From positions 4,342,927 to 4,406,926 of the forward strand of contig KK106981.1 in NCBI GenBank assembly GCA_000611775.1: a stretch of 64,000 nt of DNA. Direction: 5' to 3'. Below are positions 23,284 through 35,578 of the stretch, one piece after another. How positions within the stretch are numbered: position 1 is the stretch's first letter; the number at the start of each line of letters is the position of its first letter. The DNA is from Umbilicaria muhlenbergii. Taxonomy: Eukaryota > Ascomycota > Lecanoromycetes > Umbilicariales > Umbilicariaceae. The position numbers and the translations under genes are program-made. Below the pieces are notes generated by a model. That model made no database searches. It was given only the letters and a program-made list of their open reading frames with translations, and had not been told where the DNA came from.

Positions 23284-26067
23284 GATGTTTTGGCGGGTCG
23301 GGTCGAATATGATGAAAACTCTCTCCGCACTCTCCGTGAGCCTCAGTCAGCCGAAAGCGGGTCTACACGCACAGAGCGGATGATGAGGCGAGCTGTCGCA
23401 TGGTTATCGAGGGCTTTTCGGACAGGTAAATCTCACGGGGAGCATGGCAGGTCTGGTGGCGGAGAATGGGTCTTTGGGGTGTCTCGTGTCCTGGACTTGT
23501 TTGCCGACTGGGGGGTGTACGGGTCGATGATGCGGCGTGGTCGGGGATGGGGAGAGTAGATCTAGGAGGGAATCCAGTCGAGTGTATCCCCACAAACTGG
23601 CCAGATTGGCCAGTTTCGTTGCTGCCGAAGCCTGAAACGCTGGAAACCCCACTCGAATGGTGCCAAGGACGGAGGGCAGCGGATGCGAGGGGCCTGAGGA
23701 GACTAGGTGCTTTCTACGGACGGGATGAGCTCCGTGCGAGATGGAGGTGAAGATGGACGTCTGATATCATGGTCGTAGAAACTTGAAGGACGGGCTTGTA
23801 GCTCTACAAGATCCAGATACAGGGGGGAAACCAGTTCGATAGGAGGGGTTGAAAGTGCCGACACCCTACAGGAGACACGACATAGGGGTAGCTCAACTGC
23901 GAGGATTGCCCGCCTTCCGTCGCAACGATAGGCTGCATCGCTTCGGGGGGCAAATTAACTCGATCTGCCGGGCCTCAGCCCTCCCAAACCCCGCGAATGA
24001 AAATAGTGGCACAGTCCTTGGAATAAGGGAGTAACGGCATCGAGGTCACCGCCTTCATCCAAGAGAACTGGACTTTGCTTGTTGGTGTTGCACTCGTAAT
24101 CAATCCTTAAAACCCTGCGCGTCGATTACATTTCTTGCACGCCATGTTCCGGATCCATTTATTGTCTGCAGTTTCTCTACTTGCAAGGTTGTCTTATCTA
24201 GTGCCAGGGCACGCATCGGGTTTCCTGCGTGTCACTTCTAATTGTCTGCGTCAAGTCACACCGCAGTATACTTGTCGGAATCTCCGGCGAGAAGGTACTT
24301 TGCATGTACATGACAAGAGAACAAATACCTGGAGAGCTTCCTCCATGTCATGTACTCGGCACGCGCATCGTGCTCGTCCCCTTATCCATAGAGTTTGAGC
24401 GCGCTCAAGTCACACAAGCTGCGGGGCCAATTGACTGACCCTGACAGAGAACGGGTAACTGGGTGTGCAGGTTGAATAGCCTCAGATCCATGTCCGAGCT
24501 TGCCTGCCTGGAAGTCCCACATATAATGGCATAGCTCACTATCTTTGTCCAATCGAGAAAATGTCCACTCCGACTTACTTCGGAGCTTGCTTTCCCCTTG
24601 CCTTACTACAAACCGTGATGGTCTCGCATGGCGCTTCGTACCCAGGAGATGTCGTCCAGGCCGATTTGTCGACATTACCGACCAATGGCGGACGGAGCCC
24701 TTCTTTCGATTAAGGAAGGCGAAGTAGTAGTCACGAAGAGCGATTCCGCGATATTGTTGGGGAAACGGGCATCGTTCCATTGTAACAATTCCCCGGCTAT
24801 CTGAAGAATCAGTGTTGTTGCAGCAATAAAGACACAGGCACATGCTGTCTAAAGTATTCTACAATTTTCATCTCCGCCTTTCTCTCTACCGCCTTTCTCT
24901 CTCATGTCTTCATCCCAACCGCGTCCAAGACAAGAGGTATATGACTACTCATAACCACCAGCTTCCTCCGCTCATCCATAGCGACAACCTCCACATCCAT
25001 CCATTCATCTTGACACTGCTTCGCTCTCGCCCTCACAAACAACCACCTCACCCCCTCGGCCGGCAACATTGTCTTAACTTCATGATTCCTAAGCAGCGTC
25101 GGATACCAAACCAGCAACATCTACCCCCATTTCTAACCGCTGACAAGGATTGTGTACAGCACAATGAAGAATAGAAGAAGACGGAGGAAGGATAGGAGAA
25201 GAATGGAAGAAGAATGGAAGAAGAATGGAAGAAGAATAGAAGAAGAATAGAAGAAGAGCAGAAGAAGGGTAGAAGAAGGGCAGAAGATGGGTAGAAGAAG
25301 GGTAGAGGAAGGGCAGGAGAAGAACAGAAGATAACAGAAGAATAGAACAAGGACAGAAGAAGAACAGAAGAAGGATAGACGAAGGATAGAAGAAGGATAG
25401 AAGAAGTCTAGAAGAAGACTGATTTGCGAGTCTGTCTTTATATTCGTGACCTGTGCAACATGCTCTAAATAAGAATACGTGCATAGAGACTGGTATGTGT
25501 GCGAGATCTAGCCTGCCCAGGGTGCCACGCTGTTGAGCTTGGAGTAGTACTGGTAGTGAGCAGTGATGAAGGAATAGAAAATGTACTGCTGGCAGGGAGT
25601 GTGATCTTTCCCATTTAGGCATGGCTCTGGCTTCCGGCCCAGTGGACCTCCCGCTTGATTCTTGCGTCATTAATTCTCGATCCCGTAAACTGTTATTTCG
25701 TACAGAGAATAATCTCCTGTACCTTACATTGAGGGCCGCCACTTTGTGTTAGACGGGCACAAGGTATCTCCCCATAGCGTAAAGGCCTCGTCGCGACCAT
25801 CTGAACTCCTTCCTGCTTAAGACGCTGCTATTGAATCACGTTATGCCCACTGGTGTGACTAGCCAACTTACCGTATCAGCCGCAGAGCCGGATAGCCATT
25901 GTCATCTGTGCCGTACTCGGAGCATCCTCAGAAATGCCCCCTCCCAAAGCCCTAAAGCGGGCCAGCCGGTCTGACGTCAATAAACATCTCAACGACCGTG
26001 AAATCTCCTCTTCAAGTCTGATGCGTCCCCATCAACCACTGCCAATACTCCTCTGCTTTCTACTACC
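23284..26067. other. Gene-poor 2.8 kb stretch
   Basis: No frame on either strand looks like a gene. The longest (24382-24843, minus) has no family resemblance and ordinary shadow composition. The only clear structure is the 11-bp minisatellite at 25165-25425. Confidence 0.5.
25165..25425. repeat. 11-bp minisatellite, locus 2
   Basis: About 20-24 degenerate units of 11 bp, such as AGAATGGAAGA, AGAATAGAAGA and AGGGTAGAAGA, purine-rich on the plus strand. Read on the minus strand the consensus is close to TCTTCTATTCT, the same as loci 1 and 3. Confidence 0.9.
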
Positions 26068-26896
26068 ATGTCCTCCAAATCACTCGATTTCAAATGTGCC
26101 GTCGTCACGGGCGGCGGTGGTGGTCTCGGCCGAACCATTTCCGAATGGTTGATCTCTATAGGCAAGAAGGTCATCATAGTGGGCCGGACGGAGTCGACAC
26201 TCCAATCTGCAGCCAAAGAGATGAAAGCCGCCGCATACTACGTGAGTCTATTTATTCTCAGCTAGTAGTTGCAGCACACTGACATCGATCCAGACGCTGG
26301 ATACCGGTGACATCAGCTCCATCCCCTCCTTCGTCAAACAAATTATAAAAGATCACCCGGACGTCGACTGCCTCATCAACAATGCTGGGGTCCAGAGGCC
26401 TTTGGAGATACAGAAGTTCGATCTCGACAAGGCTGACCAGGAAATCAACATCAACATCCGAGGGCCCATGCATCTTGCCATTGGCTTTTTGGACCACTTC
26501 AAGAGCCAGCTCAACGGCGCCGTTATCGTCAACGTATCGAGCGTCCTGGGATATATCCCCACGAGTGTTATAAACCCCGTGTATAACGGCACAAAGGCGT
26601 GGATGCACTTCTGGAGCATGAACCTGCGGACACAACTGAAAGACACAAAGATTCGAGTCATTGAGATAGCACCACCCACAGTCGCTACAGATCTTCACAG
26701 AGAACGGGTCGATCCGGACGACAACAAGAAGGATAAGAACCCGAACGCATTGAGCGTGGAAGAGTTCATGGAGGACGTCACCAAAGCATGGAAGAATGAC
26801 CAGGAGGTCATTGGGGCGGGGCCGAGTATCAAGGTGATTGACAGATGGTACAACGAGTTTGGACCGGATTATGGGAAGGCTGCTGGGACAAAATAG
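26068..26896 (+). CDS. Short-chain dehydrogenase/reductase (SDR)
   Basis: Two exons, 26068-26241 and 26294-26896, encode 258 residues. The intron is 52 nt, GTGAGT to CAG. The Rossmann motif TGGGGGLG is near residue 15, NNAG follows, and the catalytic Tyr and Lys are in YNGTK with the upstream VNVSS serine. Length and the DltE-like pattern place it among classical cytosolic NAD(P)-dependent SDRs. The substrate cannot be told from sequence. The neighbours give no pathway context. Confidence 0.9.
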
Positions 26897-27476
26897 AGAG
26901 ATAGAGCAGTCTAGGGCCAATGTTATACGATGCTACGAAATAGATATAAAAAGTCATTATTAAACATATAAATCAATGATAGACGTACCACACGACTTCA
27001 AAAGCCAGTCATGGGTTCTTGATTTGAAGAGCGCAGCCACACGCTTGAGCATCAACGGACTTTAGTGTCCAGTGCATTTATGAATTCTCTACTAGTGAAC
27101 ATGGATAAAACGATAAATGCATGTGAAAGTTGGGATCGAGAGATGACGTCGCTTAATTAAACAAGGCACAGTCGCGCTCGCACAACGGGCAAGCGAGCCT
27201 CAGGCTTTGCTGTGACGGACCCCTGAAGAACATCCGCTCATCACGCTGTCGAGAGTAAGACACCGACACAACTCACTCGATACTTTCGTCAACTACCCTA
27301 AACACACCCTCATCAGGTCAGCAAGTGCTCCTCTTGCTATTGCGCCCCAGCCATGGACTGGGCGTTGGCTCTGTGTTGTCTCGTGCCAATTGTGCAGGTA
27401 GATTAGGCTGACGGGTTTTGGTGGGACAGCACGGGCATTTACATCATCCTGCCAGCTTGCCGCATAAGAAGCCAAG
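26897..27476. other. Intergenic, 0.6 kb
   Basis: It lies between the SDR stop and the Yet3-like start, both plus strand, and should hold the latter's promoter. No gene is seen. Confidence 0.5.
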
Positions 27477-28391
27477 ATGACCCTCTACTACAGTCTTGTA
27501 AGTCCACACCACACACTTTTTGCATCAATCGAATCCCAATCCACACACTCTGCCACAACGTCCTCTAAGAATTGCCGCAATGCCTTCGCTCATTTACTCA
27601 CCGGTTTTAAACCCACCTTGTTTCATTCCTCTACGATGTAAAACCTAGACTGACTACCGTGTGTTCGCAGGTGTTCCTCCTCCTTGTGGCGGAGATGAGC
27701 ATCTTCATGCTGCTCATCGTCCCGTTGCCCTATACATGGAGACGCAAGCTCTTCGCCTTCATATCGGACAGTCCGCTGGTGGCTAAATTACAATATGGCA
27801 TGAAGGTGGGTTCGGTGCCACTGACCTGAAGAAAGCATTCTAATCGACCACAGATTACCTTCATATTCATATTGATCCTCTTTATTGACAGTGTCAATCG
27901 GGTCTATCGCGTGCAGGTGGAGCTCGCGGCTGCCAAACAACAGGGTGGTACAGCTGGGTACGTCCTCAATGATCATCCTAAGGGACGTGTAGCTAAAGTA
28001 ATACAGCGCTGCGGCCATTGGTGGTTCCGAACGCATGGAAGTCCAAGCGCGCAAGTTCTACTCTCAACGCAACATGTACCTCTGCGGCTTTACGCTCTTC
28101 CTCTCCTTGATCCTCAACCGCACCTACGTGATGATTCTCGATGTGCTCCGTCTCGAAGAAAAGGTCAAGCGCTACGAAGGTAACCCCCAGGCCAAGGATA
28201 AAGACTCTGAGAGACTTGCTCAGGCTGGCGGTCCCGGTGAAATTGGCAAGTTGAAGAATCAGCTCGCACAGAAGGATCGGGACATTGAGACCTTGAAGAA
28301 GCAAAGCGAGGGCCTCAGTCGCGAGTATGGGAGCCTCAGCGACGAGTACGGAAAGGCGAACGCCGATGCGACACCGAAGAAAGACAGGTAG
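27477..28391 (+). CDS. BAP31/Yet3-like ER transmembrane protein
   Basis: Four exons, 27477-27497, 27671-27805, 27854-27957 and 28007-28391, encode 214 residues. The first exon has only seven codons (MTLYYSL) and the first intron is 173 nt. The last junction restores AAAIGGSERMEVQARKFY. Three hydrophobic segments (residues ~5-28, ~48-65, ~105-125) are followed by a Lys/Glu-rich coiled coil of ~75 residues, the usual BAP31 layout. Members sit in the ER membrane and assist protein export and quality control. The C-terminal KKDR is close to a dilysine ER-retrieval signal. Confidence 0.9.
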
Positions 28392-29978
28392 AGAGTCTTG
28401 TCTGAGGGAAGGATTCGTGCAAGGTGGATGGCAGCGAATTCTGCTCCTCGACCGTAGCGGAAGACGCTAAACCAGGACAATTGGGTCCAGGGCTGCAGCG
28501 CTCATGGAACAGCCCATCGAACAGGAAATGGCAAGGAAGGACAAGGACAAGGACAATGACAAGGAACACGAGTGGACTGAGACTGGGCTTCTCGCGGGAG
28601 GCGCAAAAGCATTGCTTTCAATTGTGAAATCGTTTGTCAACATAGATAGCAAGTTCAAGTTCAAGCTCGAGCCTGTCCACTGAGGGTATGAGTGATGCTG
28701 TAAGGTCTACTGTCCTTCCAATAATGGTCATGCATCGAATGAAAGTCATGAGCGGAGAGACAGGAAAGACCACCAACAGCAAATCAAGGACGTAAAGAGA
28801 TCTCAAGCACAGTAGAGTGCTTAAACTTTGGAGCGCAGCTAGCTTAACACTGCAATGTGCACTTTTAACATTTCTGTACATCCGGTTTCGTCGCTGATTT
28901 GTTGCGTTGTGAGGGGATCCCGACCCGAAATCTACTACTTATTCTGACCCTAAGCCTACTGGAAAGGAAGATGTGCTTTTCGCCGCCAACACGAGGCGCG
29001 CACGGTCTTTTATAGTAGATCTGGGTGAACCAATGGATTCGCCGTCCCAAGATGAAACTGGACGAGTCTTGTCGATCCGAGTTCCTGGGCCACGGCGTTG
29101 GGTTGGAGCTTTAGCCTCCAGTGCTCCACACCTGAGCCGCTCTGCGCTGGTCAAGTCATTGAAAGATCCGAAGGGTGCGAAGCGGCGAACACCAACAGTT
29201 CCTCAGTCTGCGATTGGCAGCACCATCGACCAGGACGGAAGCTTAAGTACCTTGAAGTCCGTGATAGCCACTGCCTTACTCCCGCCGTAGCTATGGTTGG
29301 CGTAGCCTACCCGTCGCCGGCGCTTAGGGAATCAATCCTTCGATTTCATGCCTGCGGACGCCTCTTATACGCCGTATTGGATGGCACGGATGGTTCGTCG
29401 AGGTGGCCAATGGTAACGCCAGCACGGATGAGACCGGAGTGAAACAGGGTGTTGCACACACCGAGTACGATTGGAGTGCTATCTGAATATAGATATCTTG
29501 TAGACTTGGAGGAAGTAGGAGAGGAAGACGATTGCTGAAACGGTGACAGCACGTTTGGCGATGCCCCCGGTGCTCTCGGCGTGCGAGGGGCAGCATCTCG
29601 GCTGAGACGGTGGCCTTGGCTGTGACCCGTGCGCGGTCAAGCTCTCTGTCGCGGAGAGGCACAGCAAGGCCTGCCCGGCCTGCATCGAATAGGGACTGAG
29701 AGGCCTCTCCATCACTGCACCTTAGACTGCCATAGCTCTCGCATTCCTCATCCCACCCAAGGGCAAAGAGAAGGCTACTGTCCTCGTAGCTTGGACGCAC
29801 TTAACTCTCTCTCTCTCTCTCTTTCTCCTTCTCCAGCTGGCCCGCTTGAGCTTCTTGCTATCGCAGCTTTGACTCAGCCATCATCCGCTGGAAGCATCCC
29901 TCTTGTGTTCTCCAATCCAGCTCAAGGATGCCCCCGCAGGCTGCTGCATAGTGCATACATACAACTGCAGCCCCTCTC
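28392..29978. other. Intergenic, 1.6 kb; may contain missed 5' exons of the next gene
   Basis: Many short frames on both strands, none with recognisable features. A CT microsatellite lies at about 29806-29821. Upstream exons of the conserved gene that starts near 30 kb could be here. Confidence 0.4.
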
Positions 29979-32509
29979 CGTCAACAAACACCTGACCCTT
30001 GCGTGCGCGTACCGCGACACTTCTGCGACGGCGTGGAGGTGTATAAACTCCGCACGGCCGTTGTGCATCATCATGATGGCGGTACGATTACCATTGATGC
30101 CCTCACCGAACAGTGGCCTGATGTCGGCCTTCTCCCCATATACCGATTCGCCAACCTCCCCCGCACCCTACAGGACGTCTGGGAGTTCTGGGAGGTTAGT
30201 AGGCTCGGAAGAAAAATGAAAGCATCCGTTAACAATGGCATAGGGCCTCCGACTTCTCGAGCTCTTCTCTTCACCCTCCTCCGCCGTCCCCGCCTATCAT
30301 AGCATCTAGCCCAAGTGACATTGCCCACCCATCACCTATCGCTCCATCATCCACTGGTACCGATACAACAGATATAGATGATGCTGCGGCGGAGTTCGAT
30401 GATGCTACACCTACCCCGGAGCAGCAGCATGCGTTAACACTGGCACCAAAAGCTCCCGAGCCAGAGCTAAAGGTAGGTCGATGAGCACAGTTCAAAAGCG
30501 GGGAAAGAGCCGTTGATTGACACACTCCAAGCTCGAAACAAAAATCGCCGGTGACAATGCTCGGAGGCCACGTTCGGACGAGGATGAGCAACCTGATTCA
30601 GTTATACATGCTCCCCAGGGATTTCCGTCGTTTGTAAGTACGGTTATAGTAACTCTGCTGTCGGTTCTCACGCGTCTACAGAGCGCGCGGAAATCGCCTC
30701 CGTCCAGACGGCATTCTACTCCTTCACCCTCGCAGCGTTCAGATATCACAGTTACCACCCCTGGATTATTAAGTCCAGAAGGCGCAGGAAATGTATGGAG
30801 GTCCCCATGTCAATGTCTGCCATTGGTGCTAAAAGTCTCCTAGAAACAGCCGCGTAGCCCTCTCTCTCCACCACCAATCACTACTACGATACCACCGATG
30901 CGAGATTGGACGATAATACCAAGGGCGCAAACCAGGCAAGAAGCGGAGGCAACCGAGCAGGAGCGACCGCAGCCGCAGCCGCAGCACCGCTCCAGTAGCC
31001 TGGAAGGTAAGATGATAAACGAATATTAATTTCTATTATGATGCATTCTGACTATGTGCAGATATCCCAGAAGCGCAGGACACCGAACAAGGAGACGAAG
31101 ATGTTTCGGATCCCAACGACAACTTCTTCCGCGATGCTGTAGGCCATTTTCAGGAGACTGCAGACGAAGTCGCTGCGCTCAAACTAGCCCTCAGCGAGTG
31201 TTGGACATTATGTAATACTTTGGCCGGATTGAGTTATATCCACCGGGAGAGAATATTCAGCTTCAAAGGGAGGAAAGGCGACGTACAAGAACAGGCGTGG
31301 AAGTCATGCTGGAAACTGTGTCAGAAGCTTTACGAGACACGAGATGAAGATTACGCCACGCAAGTTCGGCCTACTCTAGATCTGTGTCGAGACTTTTGCC
31401 AGGCACTTTTTGAGGTACGGGAACGAGAGAACGACATTGCAGATTCAGTCCTTCGGGTTAGTTTCGAACTGAATAACCACCTATACAACACCCACGATCG
31501 AACATTACCAGAAGCGTTCCGGGAACGGACGCTAGACTTCTACATCACCCTATGCCATCGGCTGATGAAGCAGAGGACTCGCCTAGCAGAAGAGACCGAC
31601 TCCTTACTCCGAGCCTGTTGGTCCTTGGCCGAAATGCTCTTCAGCCTCCGTCAAAACAAAAGAGACGGCAAACCCGCCGACGAAGAGCTCCTCTGCTCCG
31701 CCGTCCAAGCCTGCTGGGAACTATGCGACCTCTTCCGCGAAGGCTGGACCCAAGTCCGTCCCGACCGCGGCACCCCGCGCCCCAGCCAAACCACCTTCTC
31801 GCAAGCCTTCCAACAAGCCAAACAAACCGAAATAGCCGCACGCGCTGCCGCCGCCCTCGCCTCCTCAGGCGAAGCCGAAGCCGACTACTCGGAAGACGAA
31901 GAGTTCGGCCGCCTCAACCCGGAAACCCCCACCACCGTCTTCGAAGACACGCAACAAGTCTCGCCGGACGAGGTCGTCGTACCCAACATCCTCGTCCTCG
32001 GCCCCGAACACTCCTCGCACCGCCAACAGCAGCAACGGCCCAGCAAGTGGTCGTCGTCCTCGAGCACCCTGTCCGGCTATTCGCAGTCGAGCGAAAACAC
32101 CACGTCCTCCACCAGCACCATCATCACCTCGGCCGAAGATCCCCACCTCGGCTGTTTGAAACTCCTCGTCGTCAAGGCCGCTCTCAACGCCGGCTTCCAA
32201 CGCGGCGGGCCTTCCCACTCCCTGCAGGGTTTCGTCAAGGCCCTCCCCGCCAACGGGTTCGGCGCGCAGGCGTGGCAGGCCCAGTTGCTGGAGCAGTATA
32301 AGAAACTCGTCGCGTTCGATCCGGCCTTTCGCAGTCCGGGGCCGGCGCGCAGGGCCCGCGCGAAGGATGTGGCGAGGGCGGTTCTGTGGATGGTCGGGAG
32401 TGGTCAGTATGTTTGGTTGAAGGATTTGTTCCGGCTTGTTTTTGGCTTTTGGGCGGAGGATGCCGAGGGGGGGGTGGGGGGCAGGGCCGGGGTGGGGATC
32501 CAAAGTTAG
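29979..32509 (+). CDS. Conserved multi-exon fungal protein of unknown function (start unresolved)
   Basis: Likely exons: an open segment ending near 30194-30198, then one from about 30303 to 30472, 30532-30633, 30682-30792, 30844-31006 and 31062-32509. From 30472 on the phases agree across GT-AG introns. The first intron is uncertain: a donor at 30199 with an acceptor at 30302 keeps frame, while the better-looking donor at 30195 does not. No ATG is found in frame at the 5' end, so an earlier exon is probable. The first segment holds TITIDALTEQWPDVGLLPIY. The C-terminal ~480 residues are helical with many Trp and Cys (ALSECWTLCNTLAGLSYIH; QAWKSCWKLCQKLYETR), split by a Ser/Gln-rich linker. The pattern looks conserved and intracellular; I cannot assign a function. 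Confidence 0.75.
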
Positions 32510-33684
32510 GGGTATTGGGAGGAGGTTGGAGGAGGTGGAATGGGACGGGGATGGGAAGGGATGGGTTTGGTATAGGAATGAGAAGGGGAAGGGAAGGGTG
32601 GTTTGGTCGGGGCTGGGTTGGTAGCATTTGATCTGGGAGGGATACTGTCGTGTTTGCTATATACCCTGTCCTGAAAAATACTAGTATATTTACTGTAGTA
32701 GCGTAAGGTCATGATATGGCGTGCGATTGCATCTGTCAAATGTTGCGGACCTGTGCCTCGCGATAGCTTGTATAGCATTGAGTGACTTCACTGACTGAGG
32801 TTCTGAAACAGAACCCCGACCGGTGTGAGGTTTTCAATAAGCCTGCTCTCGCTGTTGTCCTGCTCGATAATGCCTCATACCTACCTCACTATATATCTCA
32901 CTACATATCCCACTCATAGCTTATCAGACACTCTTCTAGTCCTCATCCACACATGCCTTCTCCCGCTCATCACGCAGTCGAAGCCAGCGGCGCCAACCAA
33001 ACTCCCCAGCCATCAAGCCATCGATCCATCACGACCCGCCGGAACCCGCCCTCACCGACTGAGTCATCGTCTTCAACTGCGAGAGCAAAACGTCGGAATC
33101 CGCACCAAGAGCGAGCTCGACCGCCATAAACCCCCAACCCCTCCCTCCACGCTTATCTCACCCAGCCGGCTGACGATAATTTCGACCGCAGATCTGGCGC
33201 CGTGGGAGTATAAAGAGTACAAGCTGGTGTTGAATATGTCACTATCGGCTTCGGCAGTCGCTTATCGGGGTGGATGTCGGGGGTTCAAGCAGTCACAGTC
33301 GGCCTTGTAGTTGGGTGATTTTCATGTTATTCTTCGCTAGACAGTCGGTTCGAACTCTGGATTTTTCAACAGTTGGTATTGTGTGAGTAGGGCTTGGTGC
33401 TTTTCCTTGGTGGCGGGACTGAGACGCTGTTGGGGAGTGAGACTGTTGCGGATGGGGGGTGTAATGGATACTAAGGTGTATATTTCATTATCTGAATGTT
33501 AGCATGGCCGACAGGTTTTGGAGAGGTAGAGATCAAGGTAGCTGTTACGTCTTTGGGTTGTACGGTCACGCTTGTGAAAAGGGCGCCCGATGGATCAATC
33601 AGATAACTAAGGTACGCTAAGCTGGAACAACTATTTACCGGTGGGGCTGAGGAGACCCGTACAGTAGAATATTGACAGTGTCTC
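32510..33684. other. Intergenic, 1.2 kb, with one doubtful frame at 32825-33310
   Basis: It starts with a G-rich stretch after the preceding stop. A plus-strand frame at 32825-33310 has no recognisable domain, and its neighbouring frames look just as coding-like in places. It could be a broken or spliced small gene, but I do not call it. Confidence 0.4.
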
Positions 33685-34190
33685 TTCTGACATCATCCGA
33701 AAGGCCTGGAGCCTTGTGAAGCCTTGATATCTTGTAGGAGGCGGTGAATATGTACTTCATGCTTTGGACTTTCTGTTCTCATGTCTCTTGATATCATCCG
33801 GGAGGTCCGGAACAGCGTGAAGTCTTAATATCATCCAGACAGCTGTTGAATTATGCAGATCATAATTCCTGCTGTGTCTTTATGTGCGTATTCATCATCT
33901 GACTCTTCTGTTTTTGGACCTCTTGATATCATCTGGAAGGCCCATGAACAGCGTGAAGCCTTGGTATCATCCAGTTGGTCTATGAATTGTGCAGATCATC
34001 CTTCTCCTTTATCTTGAATGCGGTGCTATCATCGGAAGATGAGGTGAATTGCAACTTCCTCATCATTTCTTGACGTATTCACAAGTCTCACCGTACTTTC
34101 ATCCGGGTATGCGGGAGCAGTGTGAAGACCCTTGTTTTCCTCCTGCACCGTGGTCGTGAATGCTGGGGCTTGGTGTCATCCGCTGCTTCT
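33685..34190 (+). repeat. Degenerate tandem repeat, about four units of roughly 100-170 bp
   Basis: Units start near 33685, 33788, 33921 and 34090. They share a core like ATATCATCYGGRAGG followed 10-15 bases later by AACAGCGTGAAG or a close variant, and later ATCATCCAG. The units have diverged, with indels between them. No protein is encoded. It marks the left part of the accessory island. Confidence 0.7.
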
Positions 34191-34789
34191 TATACTGCTT
34201 GTCTCCTAGTTCTCACTTACCATTCTCAACACCTCAATATGGCGACCCAACAGATACCTCTATACTCACCTCCTCCTTCTCGGCCTCCTATGCCTTGCCG
34301 CCCCTACCGTCTTACCTTATATATCGACCTTCTTGGCACGGGCAATGTCTCTCTCGACCCGACCTCTGTTGTGCCGTGGTATATCTAGACCCCAGACCGT
34401 ATACCGCACCCTTGATCGCCAGCCTCGCTGCATGGTCCAGCTTTCTCGGTGTCGACACTTACAAGGAGGGTGACCAAGTCACGGCCCATAGCGTCATCTT
34501 CTTACTTCTATACAGCTCCTAATTCGATTTCTTATATATACTTTAACCTTCGGGCTGCTCTTAGCCCACGACCCGAATCTCAGAATTGGGGCACGATGGG
34601 CAGTCTGCCCAACCTTCAACATCGGTAGAACCTTGCGACATTAATGGAGCTTAGAAGAGTCGTCGTTGAGTGCGATAATCGTCCGCATCGCCTTGGACGA
34701 CTCCACGCCCGTCTACATGGGAAAGTACCATTGCAAAGAAACGGAGCTCCAAACTCCTAAGAAAGGCAGCGTCAGAGTTGGTGACGGCA

Positions 34790-35170
34790 GAGCTGAATCC
34801 TCTTTAGATGGTGAAGGTCCAACGGACCTGGGACGTGGCTAGTTTCATCGCCCGAGTTGCTAGTCTGAAAGTCCACCGGGATGGGTTCAACCTGTCGTAT
34901 AAGCCGCCGTACCTGCGCCGCTTGACTTAGAACCCGTACGTGGGCTTTCAGGGCACCAAGCCACACGAGTTGAAGAATCTCCACCTGGGTCAAGGACTTG
35001 CGTCTGAAGGGTTTGACTACAAGTGTCATATCTTCTTCCCCAACATGGCCCTGGCTCCGCAGGGAGGCACTCATCTGACGGATCAGCAGCAGAAGGTCTG
35101 AATTGATGAGATTGTCATCCTGGCCATGAAAGTGCACTCCATTCTCTTTCCCCGCTCGTCAACACCACCG
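34790..35170 (+). pseudogene. Decayed reading frame of an unknown lineage-specific family
   Basis: One plus-strand frame reads as protein-like across this stretch, with peptides such as SFIARVASLKVHRDGFNLSY, SEGFDYKCHIFFPNMALA and GGTHLTDQQQ, but it is interrupted and has no start. The composition resembles multi-copy hypothetical proteins of fungal repeat-rich regions, a resemblance from memory. The overlapping minus-strand frame (34772-35137) is taken as its shadow. It may be a mobile-element remnant, but no diagnostic domain was seen. Confidence 0.45.
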
Positions 35171-35184
35171 AAACTCCAATCATC

Positions 35185-35578
35185 ATGCCTGTAAGTCAGA
35201 GAATCTGGCTCCGCACATGCGCGTCTAATGCGAGCCATTGCATAGCGTCCGCCTATCGCCAAACGTTCCGCTGGTCCCCGCGCACGGCTCCTTGAGCCAT
35301 TTTGTCTCCGCTGCAGTCGTCGTTTTGCGGATGACACCACCCAGGTCTGCGACGCCCGAGCGAACGTAAAGTGCACGTATTGCGCACACTTGCACAAGGC
35401 GTGTCTGCCGGTAATTTTAACCTGCTCAACTGTTGTACCTCGCTGACGATTCGAGGTCCCCTCGCGCTTTACGCGCAAAGTCAACACCTTGATCCGTCTG
35501 GCCAATAGGGCCAATGTCGACATGTTTTGCAGCATCACCTGCGGAGCTTCACTGAGGCTGTCTTCAAGGCTTTCATGA
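35185..35578 (+). CDS. Small spliced gene with a Cys-rich knuckle motif
   Basis: Three exons, 35185-35190, 35246-35410 and 35456-35578, would give 97 residues: ATG-CCT, a GTAAGT intron, then two open exons joined in frame. Residues ~22-58 carry the spacing C-x2-C-x10-C-x8-C-x2-C-x6-C (CLRCSRR, QVC, KCTYCAHLHKAC), which suits zinc binding. A basic helix (FTRKVNTLIRLANRANV) follows. The motif resembles short, repeated hypothetical proteins in other fungi that end in longer helical tails, so this copy may be truncated at its 3' end where a different relic starts. No other frame here explains the Cys spacing. Function is unknown. Confidence 0.45.

Noticed and set aside
24382-24843. Minus-strand frame of 153 residues in the gene-poor stretch
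   Set aside because: No recognisable feature or conserved-looking segment; likely chance.
28973-29290. Plus-strand frame of 105 residues downstream of the Yet3-like gene
   Set aside because: No domain and no splice links; both strands are open here, as is common in GC-rich DNA.
32825-33310. Plus-strand frame of 161 residues
   Set aside because: No domain, and neighbouring frames look equally coding-like in parts. It could be a small spliced gene but cannot be supported.
33345-33365. GGTTCGAACTC as a possible tRNA B-box
   Set aside because: The last two positions do not fit the consensus and no stem surrounds it.
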